Shown: positions 55,799 through 63,973 of the stretch, piece after piece
How positions within the stretch are numbered: the first letter of the stretch is position 1
Layout: every line of letters begins with the position of its first letter
Source of the DNA: Neobacillus piezotolerans
Lineage (GTDB): Bacteria; Bacillota; Bacilli; Bacillales; Cytobacillaceae
Direction of reading: 5' to 3'
Assembly (NCBI RefSeq): GCF_003362805.1
Contig: NZ_QNQT01000010.1
Coordinates: forward strand, 26,546 to 90,545
DNA: 64,000 nucleotides
Made by a program: the position numbers and the translations under genes
The notes under the pieces: generated by a model
Seen by the model: only the letters and a program-made list of their open reading frames with translations
Told to the model about the DNA's origin: nothing
Database searches by the model: none

Positions 55799-56278
55799 TT
55801 ACTGGGTAAGCGTGGGTGGGGAGGCTATTTTGCTGAAATCAATGACCGTTTCTTTCAGTTCCACCTTCTCCGTCTTTACATTCGCCCTTTGAAAAAGTTC
55901 AACCGCATAAGGATGGTTTTTATAATCCGTCGCGAAATAGACCGTTTTAATACCCGCCTGAATAAGCGCCTTGGAACATTGCAGGCAAGGAAAGTGGGTA
56001 ACGTAAATTTCAGCTCCATCCGTGGGAACGCCAAATTTGGCGCATTGCAGGAGCGCGTTCATTTCAGCGTGGATGGTCCGTACGCAATGATGGTCAATGA
56101 CATAGCAGCCATGGTCGGTACAATGCTCCCCGCCGGCTATTGAGCCATTGTAGCCGCCGGCAATGATCCGTTTATCCCGTACGATTGTCGCACCTACCGT
56201 TAGCCGGGTACATGTGCTTCTTAGAGCCAGCAAATGGCTTTGCGCCATAAAATACTGGTCCCACGAAATTCTATCCAT
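55799..56278 (-). CDS. comEB: ComE operon protein 2, dCMP deaminase family
   Basis: Zinc-dependent deoxycytidylate deaminase family, 159 residues. Zinc and catalytic motifs are HAEMNALLQCA and FPCLQCSKALIQAG, with an additional N-terminal TCTRLTVGATIVRDKRIIAGGYNGS. In B. subtilis it lies inside the comE operon but is not needed for uptake. It lies 68 bp after comEA. Supply of dUMP from dCMP is the inferred role. Confidence 0.95.
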   Translation of the reverse strand: MDRISWDQYFMAQSHLLALRSTCTRLTVGATIVRDKRIIAGGYNGSIAGGEHCTDHGCYVIDHHCVRTIHAEMNALLQCAKFGVPTDGAEIYVTHFPCLQCSKALIQAGIKTVYFATDYKNHPYAVELFQRANVKTEKVELKETVIDFSKIASPPTLTQ

Positions 56279-56346
56279 TTCCTTTTCCCCCTTATGCGAT
56301 GTTCGCTGTTTGTCCTTACCAGTTTACCTTCCTTTATCGGGTAAGG

Positions 56347-56952
56347 TCAACGGACAGTAACGGAAGATTCGAGCTTTTCGAACGTCTTTTCCCCGATGCC
56401 GCTTATTTCCTTTAATTGGGACGGTTCCTTAAAGGGACCGTTTTTTTCACGGTATTCGATGATGGCCTCTGCTTTTGCTGGACCAATTCCCGGTATTTCC
56501 TGAAGTGCCGCCGCGTCGGCTTTATTAATGTTGATTTTTCCATCCTCTGTTGAAGCGGGCGTCAGGATGGCCTGCTCCCCTCCTTTTCCTCTTTCGGGTA
56601 TATAGATGACCATTTCGTCTTCAAGCCTTTGGGCAAAGTTCACCTGGGCGGCATCCGCTTTTTCCGTCAGGCCGCCGGCACGTTCAATCATATCTATGAC
56701 CCTCTCGTCATTCTCCGCTCGGTAAACCCCCGGTTTTTTCACTTCCCCCTTTACATCGACGAGAATCTGTTCGACTTTCTCCAATGCGACAGCGGCCGGA
56801 GATTCCGTCCGTTCCTCCACGACCGGAAAATGTTCCGGGTGCCCCTCCGCCTCCGGGACAGTCCCACGGAGGAAGCTATAATAAAAAAAGATTGCGCATG
56901 CGGCAACAGCCGCGGCTAAATAGAGTTTATTCCTAATTAGCCACTCTTTCAT
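56347..56952 (-). CDS. comEA: competence protein ComEA (DNA receptor)
   Basis: Membrane-anchored double-stranded DNA receptor for transformation; 201 residues from the ATG at 56952, which follows AAGGAG. The single N-terminal anchor (about 9-27, LYLAAAVAACAIFFYYSFL) is followed by an SLBB domain (about 58-115, VDVKGEVKKPGVYR, AGGLTEKADAAQVNFAQ) and a C-terminal helix-hairpin-helix pair (ININKADAAALQEIPGIG, LKEISGIGEKTFEKL). The longer upstream reading frame covers the divergent promoter region and is rejected. Confidence 0.96.
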   Translation of the reverse strand: MKEWLIRNKLYLAAAVAACAIFFYYSFLRGTVPEAEGHPEHFPVVEERTESPAAVALEKVEQILVDVKGEVKKPGVYRAENDERVIDMIERAGGLTEKADAAQVNFAQRLEDEMVIYIPERGKGGEQAILTPASTEDGKININKADAAALQEIPGIGPAKAEAIIEYREKNGPFKEPSQLKEISGIGEKTFEKLESSVTVR

Positions 56953-57031
56953 TCGAAAACTCTCCTTATGGTATATTTTGCTTGTACAATTCATAAAGTG
57001 TAATGGAATTCGTTTGGCCAGGAGGGAATTA

Positions 57032-57859
57032 ATGATGAATATCGGCATTATCGGGACAGGTAATATGGGGCGAATTCTTACAGAAGCCTTTCTTGACAGC
57101 AGGGCAATAAAAGCTGAGTCCCTAATGGTCGCCAACAGGACGATGGCGAAAGCATTGGAATTGAAGAAGGTATATCCGGGCATACAGGTTGCCGAAAAGG
57201 CCGAAGAAGTTGCCCGTCATTCGGATATGGTCTTTATTTGTGTGAAGCCATTGGAAATCCATTCGCTTCTTGGTAAAATCACCACCCTTCTTACAAAGGA
57301 AAAATGCCTTGTTTCCATAACAAGCCCAATTAGTACAGCCCAAATAGAAACCTTGGTGGAGTGCTCCGTGATCAGGGCGATCCCGAGCATTACCAACAGG
57401 GCGTTGGCCGGCGCATGTTTAATGACCTATGGGGAAAAATGCGACCCGGAGTGGAAAAAAAGAGTTTTTGATTTACTTTCCAACATTTCGTCGCCAATTG
57501 AAATCGAGCAGCAATTTGTTCGTGTCGCTTCCGATATTGTCAGCTGCGGTCCGGCATTTTTCAGCTTCCTTTTGCAGGGATTCATCGAAGCGGCAATCAA
57601 AAAAACAGCGATAAACCCGGATACCGCGACGGAACTGGCCAGCGCCATGATAATCGGAATGGGAGAGCTGCTGAGAAAAGGCCATTACACATTGCCGGCT
57701 CTTCAGGAAAAGGTTTGTGTGAAAGGCGGTATTACAGGAGAGGGAATAAAGGTTCTTGAAAGTGGGCTTGGAGATTTATTCCATGATCTTCTTGATGCCA
57801 CCCATGGGAAATTTAAAGAGGATTTAGAAAAAGCGGGAGAACAGTATGCTCCTAACTAA
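57032..57859 (+). CDS. comER: ComER, pyrroline-5-carboxylate reductase-like protein
   Basis: A 275-residue ProC-like protein. The N-terminal dinucleotide-binding motif is MNIGIIGTGNMGRILTEAF, with VFICVKPLEI and the C-terminal dimerisation helices (FIEAAIKKTAINPDTATELA). The ATG pair at 57032-57037 follows AGGAGGGAATTA. Divergent from comEA, as in B. subtilis, where comER influences sporulation or biofilm in some strains. Whether it reduces P5C is not known; the gene context does not point to proline synthesis. Confidence 0.93.
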   Translation: MMNIGIIGTGNMGRILTEAFLDSRAIKAESLMVANRTMAKALELKKVYPGIQVAEKAEEVARHSDMVFICVKPLEIHSLLGKITTLLTKEKCLVSITSPISTAQIETLVECSVIRAIPSITNRALAGACLMTYGEKCDPEWKKRVFDLLSNISSPIEIEQQFVRVASDIVSCGPAFFSFLLQGFIEAAIKKTAINPDTATELASAMIIGMGELLRKGHYTLPALQEKVCVKGGITGEGIKVLESGLGDLFHDLLDATHGKFKEDLEKAGEQYAPN

Positions 57860-57897
57860 TTCACCATCGGGAAAGGTATTTCCTGCTTTTTTTTCAA

Positions 57898-57940
57898 AAA
57901 AAAATGGCCAATTCCCTTTAAAAAGGATTGGCCATTTTTA
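57898..57940. terminator. bidirectional terminator between comER and yqeM
   Basis: Long inverted repeat AAAATGGCCAAT-N-ATTGGCCATTTT with A and T runs on both sides lies between convergent stops and serves both transcripts. Confidence 0.9.
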
Positions 57941-57943
57941 TGG

Positions 57944-58690
57944 TTATTTTTTTGCGATAAAGAAAATTCGTTCGGAATCCGGTTTTGGTTCGGAATTTGT
58001 AAAATCAGCCGTGATGGAAACAGCTTTGAAGCCAACCTCCATGAGCCAGTCCCGATACGTTTCCGGCGGATAGGTCCGCTGATAGTGCATTTCGTCGAAG
58101 CGGTCATATCGTCCGTCTGATTCATCAAGGACGAAGAAGCTGATTTCATGCTCGACGCTCAGTGGTTCTTCACCGCTGAAGCTATCCCATATATAGGATA
58201 CGGAATCGCCATTAAGGGAAAAGGAATGGTTCACAAAACCCCTTTCGATCTTTTGGGGCGAGTGAACATCAAAAACCAGCAGCCCCCCTGGCGCCAGGTG
58301 GCTTAAGGCATGGCTGAATGTGCTTTTGACTTCATCCTCTTTCCTTAAATAATTGAGGGAATCGCAGAAAATCCCAATAACCCCATAGCTATCGGGCAAT
58401 TCGAGCTGGGCCATGTCCTGTTCATAAAACGGGATGGATAAACCGGCTTCCTCCGATTTCGCCCGGGCGACGGAGAGCATATCCGCCGAAAGGTCCACCC
58501 CGGTAACGGAAAAGCCGTTCCTCGCGAAGCGGAGCGACAGTTCACCAGTTCCGCAGCCCAAATCCAGAAGGGACTTCTCTCCGCAAGGACCGTATTTTTC
58601 CCAGGCGTCAAGCACCAGCCGCACCCAACCATCATACGGCGCTTCTTCCATCAAGCCGTCGTACAGGTAGGCAAAATGTCCGTAACTCAT
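57944..58690 (-). CDS. yqeM: class I SAM-dependent methyltransferase YqeM
   Basis: Putative methyltransferase of 248 residues. Motif I is LLDLGCGTGELSLRFARNG, motif II VTGVDLSADML, and GIFCDSLNYL and GGLLVFDVHSP follow. The start at 58690 (MSYGHFAYLYDGLMEEAPYDGW) overlaps the rsfS stop by four bases. Last gene of the long yqeG to yqeM operon. The substrate is unknown. Confidence 0.93.
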   Translation of the reverse strand: MSYGHFAYLYDGLMEEAPYDGWVRLVLDAWEKYGPCGEKSLLDLGCGTGELSLRFARNGFSVTGVDLSADMLSVARAKSEEAGLSIPFYEQDMAQLELPDSYGVIGIFCDSLNYLRKEDEVKSTFSHALSHLAPGGLLVFDVHSPQKIERGFVNHSFSLNGDSVSYIWDSFSGEEPLSVEHEISFFVLDESDGRYDRFDEMHYQRTYPPETYRDWLMEVGFKAVSITADFTNSEPKPDSERIFFIAKK

Positions 58691-59043
58691 TGATTCAGGA
58701 CACTCGAAAGGTTTTCGAGAGGAGCATCTCCCCAAAGACGTTCAAGATTGTAATACGTCCGCTCATCGCGGTGGAAAACATGGGCGACAACATCGCCAAT
58801 ATCGATTAACACCCACTTCGCTTCATCCAATCCTTCGATCCTGCGCACGCTATAGCCATTCTCCTCAGCCTTTTCCTTGATTTCCCTGGCGATAGCCTGC
58901 ACTTGTTTATCGGAATTTCCGTGGCAAATGATAAAGTGGTCGGCGATCAGCGAGATCCCTTTCATATTCAGGGCCAGGATATCCTCAGCCCTTTTGTCAT
59001 CGGCGGCCTTTACCGCTACTTGTAATAATTCTGTTTTGCTCAT
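58687..59043 (-). CDS. rsfS: ribosomal silencing factor RsfS
   Basis: Binds ribosomal protein L14 and blocks subunit joining in starvation; 118 residues, full length. The core is DHFIICHGNSDKQVQAIARE, RRIEGLDEAKWVLIDIGDVVAHVFHRDERTYY begins the next block, and YNLERLWGDAP ends it. It overlaps yqeK and yqeM by four bases each, so translation is coupled. Same order as B. subtilis yqeK-yqeL-yqeM. Confidence 0.97.
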   Translation of the reverse strand: MSKTELLQVAVKAADDKRAEDILALNMKGISLIADHFIICHGNSDKQVQAIAREIKEKAEENGYSVRRIEGLDEAKWVLIDIGDVVAHVFHRDERTYYNLERLWGDAPLENLSSVLNQ

Positions 59044-59612
59044 TCATCAATCCTCCTGTTTTTGACGAGGTCATTATACGTTAAAAAAGTGTCCGGATAC
59101 ACCGGCTGGTTTTTTTTCATTAAAAATCCAATTGTGTTACGGACAGACTGGATCAGCGCCAGGTCAAGGTTTTTCCCTGCAAGTTCACGTGTTTCCTCTA
59201 CGCCTGGGAAATTTCTGCCCGGCTCGATATAATCGGCAAGGTAGACAATTTTCTCCAAAAGCGACATCCCCGGCCGGCCGGATGTATGGTAGCGGATGGC
59301 ATTCAATATTTCCGAATCGGTAATCCCCGCCTCTTTTTCAGCCAGGAAAGCCCCGGCTGGAGCGTGCCAAAGCTCCGGACTGTACTCAAGCAGGTCCTTT
59401 GGATAACCGTTTTCCTGAATGATTTTTTTCATTTCATCTTTCGGTCGGAACTTTGCATAATCATGAAAAATCGCGGCCAGCTCCGCCTTTTTTGGATCGG
59501 CGCCATACTTCCACGCGAGGCCGATTGTTGTTTCAACCACCCCAAGAGTATGGATATAGCGGTGTTCCGTTAGTTGCCCTTTGACGATTTGCAGTGCTTC
59601 TTCACGTTCCAT
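59040..59612 (-). CDS. yqeK: HD-domain hydrolase YqeK
   Basis: HD-superfamily phosphohydrolase of the YqeK family, described as a symmetrical Ap4A hydrolase in Gram-positive bacteria; 190 residues. Metal motifs are [38 protein letters not shown] and [14 protein letters not shown]. The ATG at 59612 with GGGAGA upstream overlaps the nadD end by 11 bases; the longer frame has no ribosome binding site. Confidence 0.95.
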   Translation of the reverse strand: MEREEALQIVKGQLTEHRYIHTLGVVETTIGLAWKYGADPKKAELAAIFHDYAKFRPKDEMKKIIQENGYPKDLLEYSPELWHAPAGAFLAEKEAGITDSEILNAIRYHTSGRPGMSLLEKIVYLADYIEPGRNFPGVEETRELAGKNLDLALIQSVRNTIGFLMKKNQPVYPDTFLTYNDLVKNRRIDE

Positions 59613-60171
59613 ATAATTTATTCTCCCAAATATAACTGATGACGGAATCCGGCAAAAGGTATTGGATTGTTTTGCCTTCATGGAGCCGGTCCCTGATCAT
59701 GCTTGACGACAAATCAATGGCGGGTACTTCCACTGTTTCAACAGGATATGGCGTTTCCAATGAATAACCCGGGCGCTGGACCCCGACAAAGGCAACCAGC
59801 TTTAAAAGCTCGCCGATTTTATGCCATTTAGGCAAATATTCAACCATGTCTGCCCCTATTATAAAATAAAATCGGTGCCCAGGGTATCTCTCTGCAAGGA
59901 TCCGCATCGTATCATACGTGTAGGATGGCCCCGGCCTTTCCAGTTCCGCCTTTTCCACCTTAAACAATTTATTCCCTGTTATCGCCGCTTCAAGCATGCC
60001 AAGCCGGTGTTCATCCGGCGCACCGGCCGCTTTTCTTTTATGGGGAGGTTCCTGGTTCGGCATAAACCATATTTCATCAAGGCCGAGGGAATGGCAAACC
60101 TCATTGGCAATGATTAAATGGCCCTGATGCGGCGGGTTGAATGTTCCCCCAAGAATGCCTACTTTTTTCAT
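59602..60171 (-). CDS. nadD: nicotinate-nucleotide adenylyltransferase NadD
   Basis: Converts nicotinate mononucleotide and ATP to deamido-NAD; 189 residues. Nucleotidyltransferase motifs are [15 protein letters not shown], the PPHKRK segment and the C-terminal [15 protein letters not shown] (the SSTxxR-type ATP motif). It lies between yqeI and yqeK in the same operon. Confidence 0.97.
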   Translation of the reverse strand: MKKVGILGGTFNPPHQGHLIIANEVCHSLGLDEIWFMPNQEPPHKRKAAGAPDEHRLGMLEAAITGNKLFKVEKAELERPGPSYTYDTMRILAERYPGHRFYFIIGADMVEYLPKWHKIGELLKLVAFVGVQRPGYSLETPYPVETVEVPAIDLSSSMIRDRLHEGKTIQYLLPDSVISYIWENKLYGT

Positions 60172-60193
60172 GAAGCCTCCTCCTTATTATGCC

Positions 60194-60484
60194 CTATGGG
60201 AGCTGGATTTGTTTATTCTCCATCGATTCTTTATAAAGGACAATTGTATTCCCGATTACCTGGACAAGTTCCGCGCCCGTCCCATTAGCCAATTCCTCGG
60301 CGACCGTGTCCCTATCTTCGTCACAATTTTGCAGAACGCTAACCTTCATTAATTCCCTCGCTTCAAGGGCATCGGTGATCTGCTTGACCATATTGCTATT
60401 CACTCCGCCTTTTCCCACTTGAAAAATAGGGGTAAGATGGTGGGCTTTGGAACGGAGGAACCTTTTTTGTTTTCCTGTTAACAT
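60194..60484 (-). CDS. yqeI: YhbY family RNA-binding protein YqeI
   Basis: CRS1/YhbY domain protein of 96 residues that associates with pre-50S ribosomal particles by family knowledge. Typical N-terminus LTGKQKRFLRSKAHHLTPIFQVGKGG and the C-terminal GxxxxLYK-like GNTIVLYKESMENK are present. It overlaps the aroE end by 7 bp. Confidence 0.95.
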   Translation of the reverse strand: MLTGKQKRFLRSKAHHLTPIFQVGKGGVNSNMVKQITDALEARELMKVSVLQNCDEDRDTVAEELANGTGAELVQVIGNTIVLYKESMENKQIQLP

Positions 60485-61320
60485 ATTGCACCTCCCAGTT
60501 GTTTCAGTACGGTTTCACGCATCCTGTCCGCATCCGGCTTGATTCCCGTCCACAATTCGAAAGCGAGGGCGCCTTGATGGACGAACATCCCCAGGCCGTT
60601 CAGTGTCTTCGCCCCCCGCTTCCGGGCTTGTTTCAGGAATTCGGTTTCGGCAGGATTGTAAATAATATCGGCGGCATGCACCTTCTTGTTCAGGTTATGA
60701 AGCCCAATCGGGCTTTCACCTGTTTCCGGATGCATCCCGACGGAAGTTGTCTGGATGACGATATCATACTCATTGATTCTTTCGGCCGCTTCTTCTGCGG
60801 AGAGCGCCCTGGACGGAACGGATAATTGGGATTCCCCTACGAGTGATTCCGCTTTCGATAGGCTTCGATTGCAAATATCAAGCACCAAAGGCCCGGTTTT
60901 TTCAAGGGTAAAATAAATTGCCCTTGCCGCGCCGCCCGCGCCTATAACGAGCATGGCCGGATTATCCAGCTGCGGAAAGCCTTCCTCAAGGCTTTTAAGG
61001 AATCCGGGGCCGTCCGTATTATAACCGGCGAGGAGGCCATCCCGGTTGACGACTGTGTTGACCGCGCCTATTTCTTTTGCAAGCGGATCGATCCAATCCA
61101 AAAGGGGGATAATTTCCGTTTTATACGGAATGGTCACATTAAAGCCCGCCGCCCCAATCGCCTTTAAACCCGTGACTGCTTCAGCCAGCCTTCCCTTTTC
61201 CACAAGGAAGGGGTGATAATGGGCATCGATTCCGTACAGGCTGAACAAATCATTGTGCATATGGGGCGAAAGGGAGTGGCCAATCGGATTCCCGATGACG
61301 CCAAAAAGCTTTTTCAACAC
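60478..61320 (-). CDS. aroE: shikimate dehydrogenase (NADP+)
   Basis: Reduces 3-dehydroshikimate to shikimate in aromatic amino-acid synthesis; about 280 residues. Substrate motifs are GNPIGHSLSPHMHN and FNVTIPYK, and the NADP motif is VIGAGGAARAIYFTL. The catalytic Lys (PYKTE) and Asp (NTDGPG) are present. The start is the GTG at 61320 with GGAGG seven bases upstream; the adjoining TTG is the alternative and gives the N-terminus MKKLFGVIG typical of the family. Confidence 0.96.
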   Translation of the reverse strand: MLKKLFGVIGNPIGHSLSPHMHNDLFSLYGIDAHYHPFLVEKGRLAEAVTGLKAIGAAGFNVTIPYKTEIIPLLDWIDPLAKEIGAVNTVVNRDGLLAGYNTDGPGFLKSLEEGFPQLDNPAMLVIGAGGAARAIYFTLEKTGPLVLDICNRSLSKAESLVGESQLSVPSRALSAEEAAERINEYDIVIQTTSVGMHPETGESPIGLHNLNKKVHAADIIYNPAETEFLKQARKRGAKTLNGLGMFVHQGALAFELWTGIKPDADRMRETVLKQLGGAIC

Positions 61321-61336
61321 GATTCCCCCTCCGTAC

Positions 61337-62443
61337 CTAAATAAGCGACTTGCGAAGCATCGTCTGGACGCCCCGCGGAACATACGCGGTTACTTTCGCC
61401 CCTGGTTCATTGACTGTCACCCAGCCAAGCCCGGAAAAGACGATATCCGTCTTTGGTTCGCGGATTGTATATTCCTGTTTAACGAGTTCGGGAAAAGTAT
61501 CGAGTTCATCGGTGTTCGGAGGGGTTAGCATTTCCCCCACATGCCGCGCATAAAGGTCATCTGCATTTTCCGTTTTGGTCCGGTGGATGCCAAGGTCGTT
61601 GGAAAAATGGCAGACTAGCGCCCTTCTTCCCCCAGCCGTGTAATCAAGCCGCCCAAGGCCGCCGAAAAACAATGTCTGGCCCTCGTTCAGCTGATATATC
61701 TTAGGTTTGATTTCTTTTTTCGGTGTAATCACTTTTAGGTCCTGTTTGCCGACATAGTGCGCCATTTGGTGATGATTGATGATTCCCGGTGTATCGATCA
61801 GCGATTTACCGTCATCAAGTGGAATTTTAATGATATCAAGGGTTGTGCCGGGAAAGTGAGATGTCGTAATCACATCCTGGCCGCCGGCGACTTCGCGGAT
61901 GATCCTGTTGATGAACGTGGATTTGCCGACATTCGTACAGCCGACAACGTACACATCCCTCCCCTGCCGGTAGGAATCGATCGCCTCCGCAGCTTCCCTT
62001 ATATTCTGCCCTTTGGCCGCTGAAATAAGGAACACGTCTTCTGCCTGGAGGCCGAGTTCCTTCGATTCTTGCTTCATCCAATTAATGAGCTTATTGTGCT
62101 TTACTGATTTTGGAAGCAGGTCCACTTTGTTTCCAACCAGCAGGATTTTATTGTTGCCAGCGAATCGGTGCATGCCGGGAATCCAGCTGCCATTGAAATC
62201 GAAAATATCGACGATTTTCACAATCAACGCGTCCGTTTTTCCAATCTGATTCAAAATCTTAAGAAAGTCATCATCGGTCAAGCTAACATCCTGGACCTCA
62301 TTGTAATGCTTGAGGCGGAAGCAGCGCTGACAAATAATCTGCTCCTTTCCAAGTGAGGAAGCGGGGGCATAGCCAAGCTCACCCGGGAGCTCCGTCTGGA
62401 TGGCTATTCCGCATCCAATGCAAATTTCACGTTCCGTATCCAC
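61337..62443 (-). CDS. yqeH: circularly permuted ribosome-assembly GTPase YqeH
   Basis: GTPase for 30S subunit assembly, 368 residues. An N-terminal four-cysteine zinc finger (CIGCGIAIQ, CQRCFRLKHYNE) is followed by the GTPase motifs in permuted order: G4 NKVDL, G5 SAAKG, G1 GCTNVGKST, G3 DTPGI. A C-terminal domain follows. The GTG at 62443 lies two bases after the yqeG stop and seven after GGAGG. Confidence 0.96.
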   Translation of the reverse strand: MDTEREICIGCGIAIQTELPGELGYAPASSLGKEQIICQRCFRLKHYNEVQDVSLTDDDFLKILNQIGKTDALIVKIVDIFDFNGSWIPGMHRFAGNNKILLVGNKVDLLPKSVKHNKLINWMKQESKELGLQAEDVFLISAAKGQNIREAAEAIDSYRQGRDVYVVGCTNVGKSTFINRIIREVAGGQDVITTSHFPGTTLDIIKIPLDDGKSLIDTPGIINHHQMAHYVGKQDLKVITPKKEIKPKIYQLNEGQTLFFGGLGRLDYTAGGRRALVCHFSNDLGIHRTKTENADDLYARHVGEMLTPPNTDELDTFPELVKQEYTIREPKTDIVFSGLGWVTVNEPGAKVTAYVPRGVQTMLRKSLI

Positions 62444-62445
62444 AT

Positions 62446-62961
62446 TTAATCCTCCCAATCAATCATTCCTTTTTTCCGGAAAAAATTCAGGATCCTGCGC
62501 TCTATTTTACGATTGAACCGAGTAAAAAATCCATCGGTCGACGCGACCGGAACAACAAGAATCGTCTGGAAACCTCCCCGGTTCCCCCCGAAAACATCCG
62601 TCAGCAGCTGGTCGCCGATTACCACTGTTTCTTCCCGTTTCAGACCCATCCGAGTGACCGCTTTTCGGAATGCTCGGGTCATCGGTTTACGCGCCTGGAA
62701 GATGAAGGGTATCCCCAGCGGATCGGAAAAAGATCTTACCCGCTGCTCATTATTGTTTGAAACGATCGTAACAAGAATATCATTCTTCCGCATTTCATCG
62801 AACCACTCAATCAGCTTTGGCGTGGCTTGCGGCCTGTCCCATTCGACAAGGGTATTGTCAAGGTCGGTAATGATCCCTTTGATGCCCTTTTTCTTCAACT
62901 GTTCAGGAGTAATTTCAAATACGTTCTTTACATGCTCTGTGGGCAGGAAAAGGTTTAACAT
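62446..62961 (-). CDS. yqeG: HAD-type phosphatase YqeG
   Basis: HAD superfamily III-A phosphatase, 171 residues. Motif I is TDLDNTLVEWD, motif II LVTIVSNN, and GDQLLTDVFGGNRGG is motif IV. The C-terminus is basic (FTRFNRKIERRILNFFRKKG). First gene of the yqeG-yqeH-aroE-yqeI-nadD-yqeK-rsfS-yqeM operon, with a good promoter about 40 bp upstream. The physiological substrate is unknown. Confidence 0.94.
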   Translation of the reverse strand: MLNLFLPTEHVKNVFEITPEQLKKKGIKGIITDLDNTLVEWDRPQATPKLIEWFDEMRKNDILVTIVSNNNEQRVRSFSDPLGIPFIFQARKPMTRAFRKAVTRMGLKREETVVIGDQLLTDVFGGNRGGFQTILVVPVASTDGFFTRFNRKIERRILNFFRKKGMIDWED

Positions 62962-63003
62962 CGTAACACCCCGTTTTTATTTCATAAGGTTGGCAATGTT
63001 ATC

Positions 63004-63032
63004 ATCATAACCAATTTTGCCATAGGTTTCAA
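63004..63032 (-). promoter_or_regulatory. sigma-A promoter of the yqeG-yqeM operon
   Basis: TTGAAA, 17 bp, TATGAT on the minus strand, 42 bp upstream of the yqeG ATG. Confidence 0.7.
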
Positions 63033-63228
63033 AAACATTTTTCCCAATCTTGCTCTTTTGCCTCATTTACCGAAAAAGCTTGGTTTCGCGACCGTTCGAT
63101 GTCGATATAAAAAAATTGCCGAAAACAGACCAGGATTTCATCCTTGTTCCTGGCTTTTCGTGTAAGGAAATGTCAAAAAAAGAAAATAGCCAGAAAAACT
63201 TTTCGACAAATTCAGCGCATACCTAACA

Positions 63229-63327
63229 TGTGGATAACTTTATCAACATTATACCGCTTGCTCTTATAACTTTTTTCCCAATTATAAACAACTTAATCAC
63301 AGGTTATCCACCGGTGGCTGTGGATAA
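63229..63327. promoter_or_regulatory. DnaA-box cluster upstream of sda
   Basis: Two perfect DnaA boxes (TGTGGATAA at 63229-63237 and 63319-63327), one with a single mismatch (TTATCCACC 63304-63312) and two weaker ones (63240-63248 TTATCAACA, 63293-63301 TTAATCACA). In B. subtilis DnaA activates sda from such boxes, linking replication state to sporulation. The rest of 62962-63228 is AT-rich, with no gene visible. Confidence 0.9.
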
Positions 63328-63336
63328 TAAGAACGA

Positions 63337-63365
63337 TTGTTCTGTCCGAATTTTTTTGTTAGATT
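63337..63365 (+). promoter_or_regulatory. putative sigma-A promoter of sda
   Basis: TTGTTC, 17 bp, TAGATT on the plus strand, just downstream of the DnaA boxes and about 80 bp before the sda start. Confidence 0.55.
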
Positions 63366-63443
63366 AAGGTTAACAACAATGAACATACCAATATATGAAG
63401 CCAGCGTGTTTTTTAGATATACATTTTAACAGGGGGTGAATTC

Positions 63444-63584
63444 ATGCGCAAATTGTCGGATGATTTGTTGATCGAGTCCTATTTTAAGGCAAGAGAACTG
63501 AACCTAAGCCCTGATTTTATTCGTCTTATCGAAAAGGAAATACAAAGACGCTCTTTATCCCATAGAGTCAGGGTATCATCCTGA
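63444..63584 (+). CDS. sda: sporulation checkpoint inhibitor Sda
   Basis: A 46-residue antikinase that binds sporulation histidine kinases such as KinA and blocks autophosphorylation when replication is disturbed. The sequence [20 protein letters not shown] is nearly that of B. subtilis Sda. It forms a helical hairpin with the second helix [14 protein letters not shown] and a tail ending in VSS, which serves as a degradation signal in B. subtilis. AGGGGGTGAATTC precedes the ATG. Regulation by DnaA is indicated by the boxes upstream. Confidence 0.95.
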   Translation: MRKLSDDLLIESYFKARELNLSPDFIRLIEKEIQRRSLSHRVRVSS

Positions 63585-63587
63585 TAT

Positions 63588-63609
63588 GGCCCAGTACGGG
63601 CTTTTTTTA
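63588..63609 (+). terminator. terminator of sda
   Basis: Short stem GCCC-AGTAC-GGGC followed by TTTTTTT, 5 bp after the sda stop. Confidence 0.75.
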
Positions 63610-63654
63610 ATGTCTAGGAAATTATAAAATGGAACCTTGTGGAGTAACTCGAAA

Positions 63655-63885
63655 CAAGTTATTGTAATCCAGCTCCACAAGAAAAGCTGCGGCAGCATAG
63701 CATCGCACGAAGGAAAAGTGTTTTTCTTTTCCGAGGAGCGCCTAGCCCCTCGAGGTTATAAGCCAGTTCCCTCCGGAGGGCAGGCCCGTCCTCGGAAATG
63801 CTCGCATTTCCTTCGTGCGTGGGCGTATTCAGGGATGCCATTCAGTGTCCTGCGGGCCCCGTCTTATGCTGGTCGGGGCTGACCA
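63655..63885. repeat. large nested inverted-repeat element
   Basis: Outer 13-bp arms CGCACGAAGGAAA (63704-63716) and complement (63807-63819), inner arms CCGAGGA (63731-63737) and TCCTCGG (63789-63795), and an alternative hairpin GGAAATG-CTCG-CATTTCC (63794-63811). It begins with the 31-bp block shared with 51765-51795 and leads into the hairpin repeat copy B. No ORF, so it is probably a non-coding dispersed element. Confidence 0.8.
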
Positions 63886-63965
63886 CTAAGGAAAGCTCCT
63901 AAGAATAATCATCGCAGGGACAGGCGGCCTTTGCCTGTCACGAAGGCGCTTGCGCATTTTGTTCT
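63886..63965 (-). repeat. dispersed hairpin repeat, copy B
   Basis: Reverse-orientation relative of 46219-46293. The flanks agree almost base for base while the central stem is GACAGGC/GCCTGTC instead of GAGACAC/GTGTCTC. Confidence 0.75.
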
Positions 63966-63973
63966 TATATGGA

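Noticed and set aside
56953..57183. N-terminal extension of comEA
   Set aside because: It covers the divergent comER start and promoter region, while the ATG at 56952 has AAGGAG and gives a normal membrane anchor.
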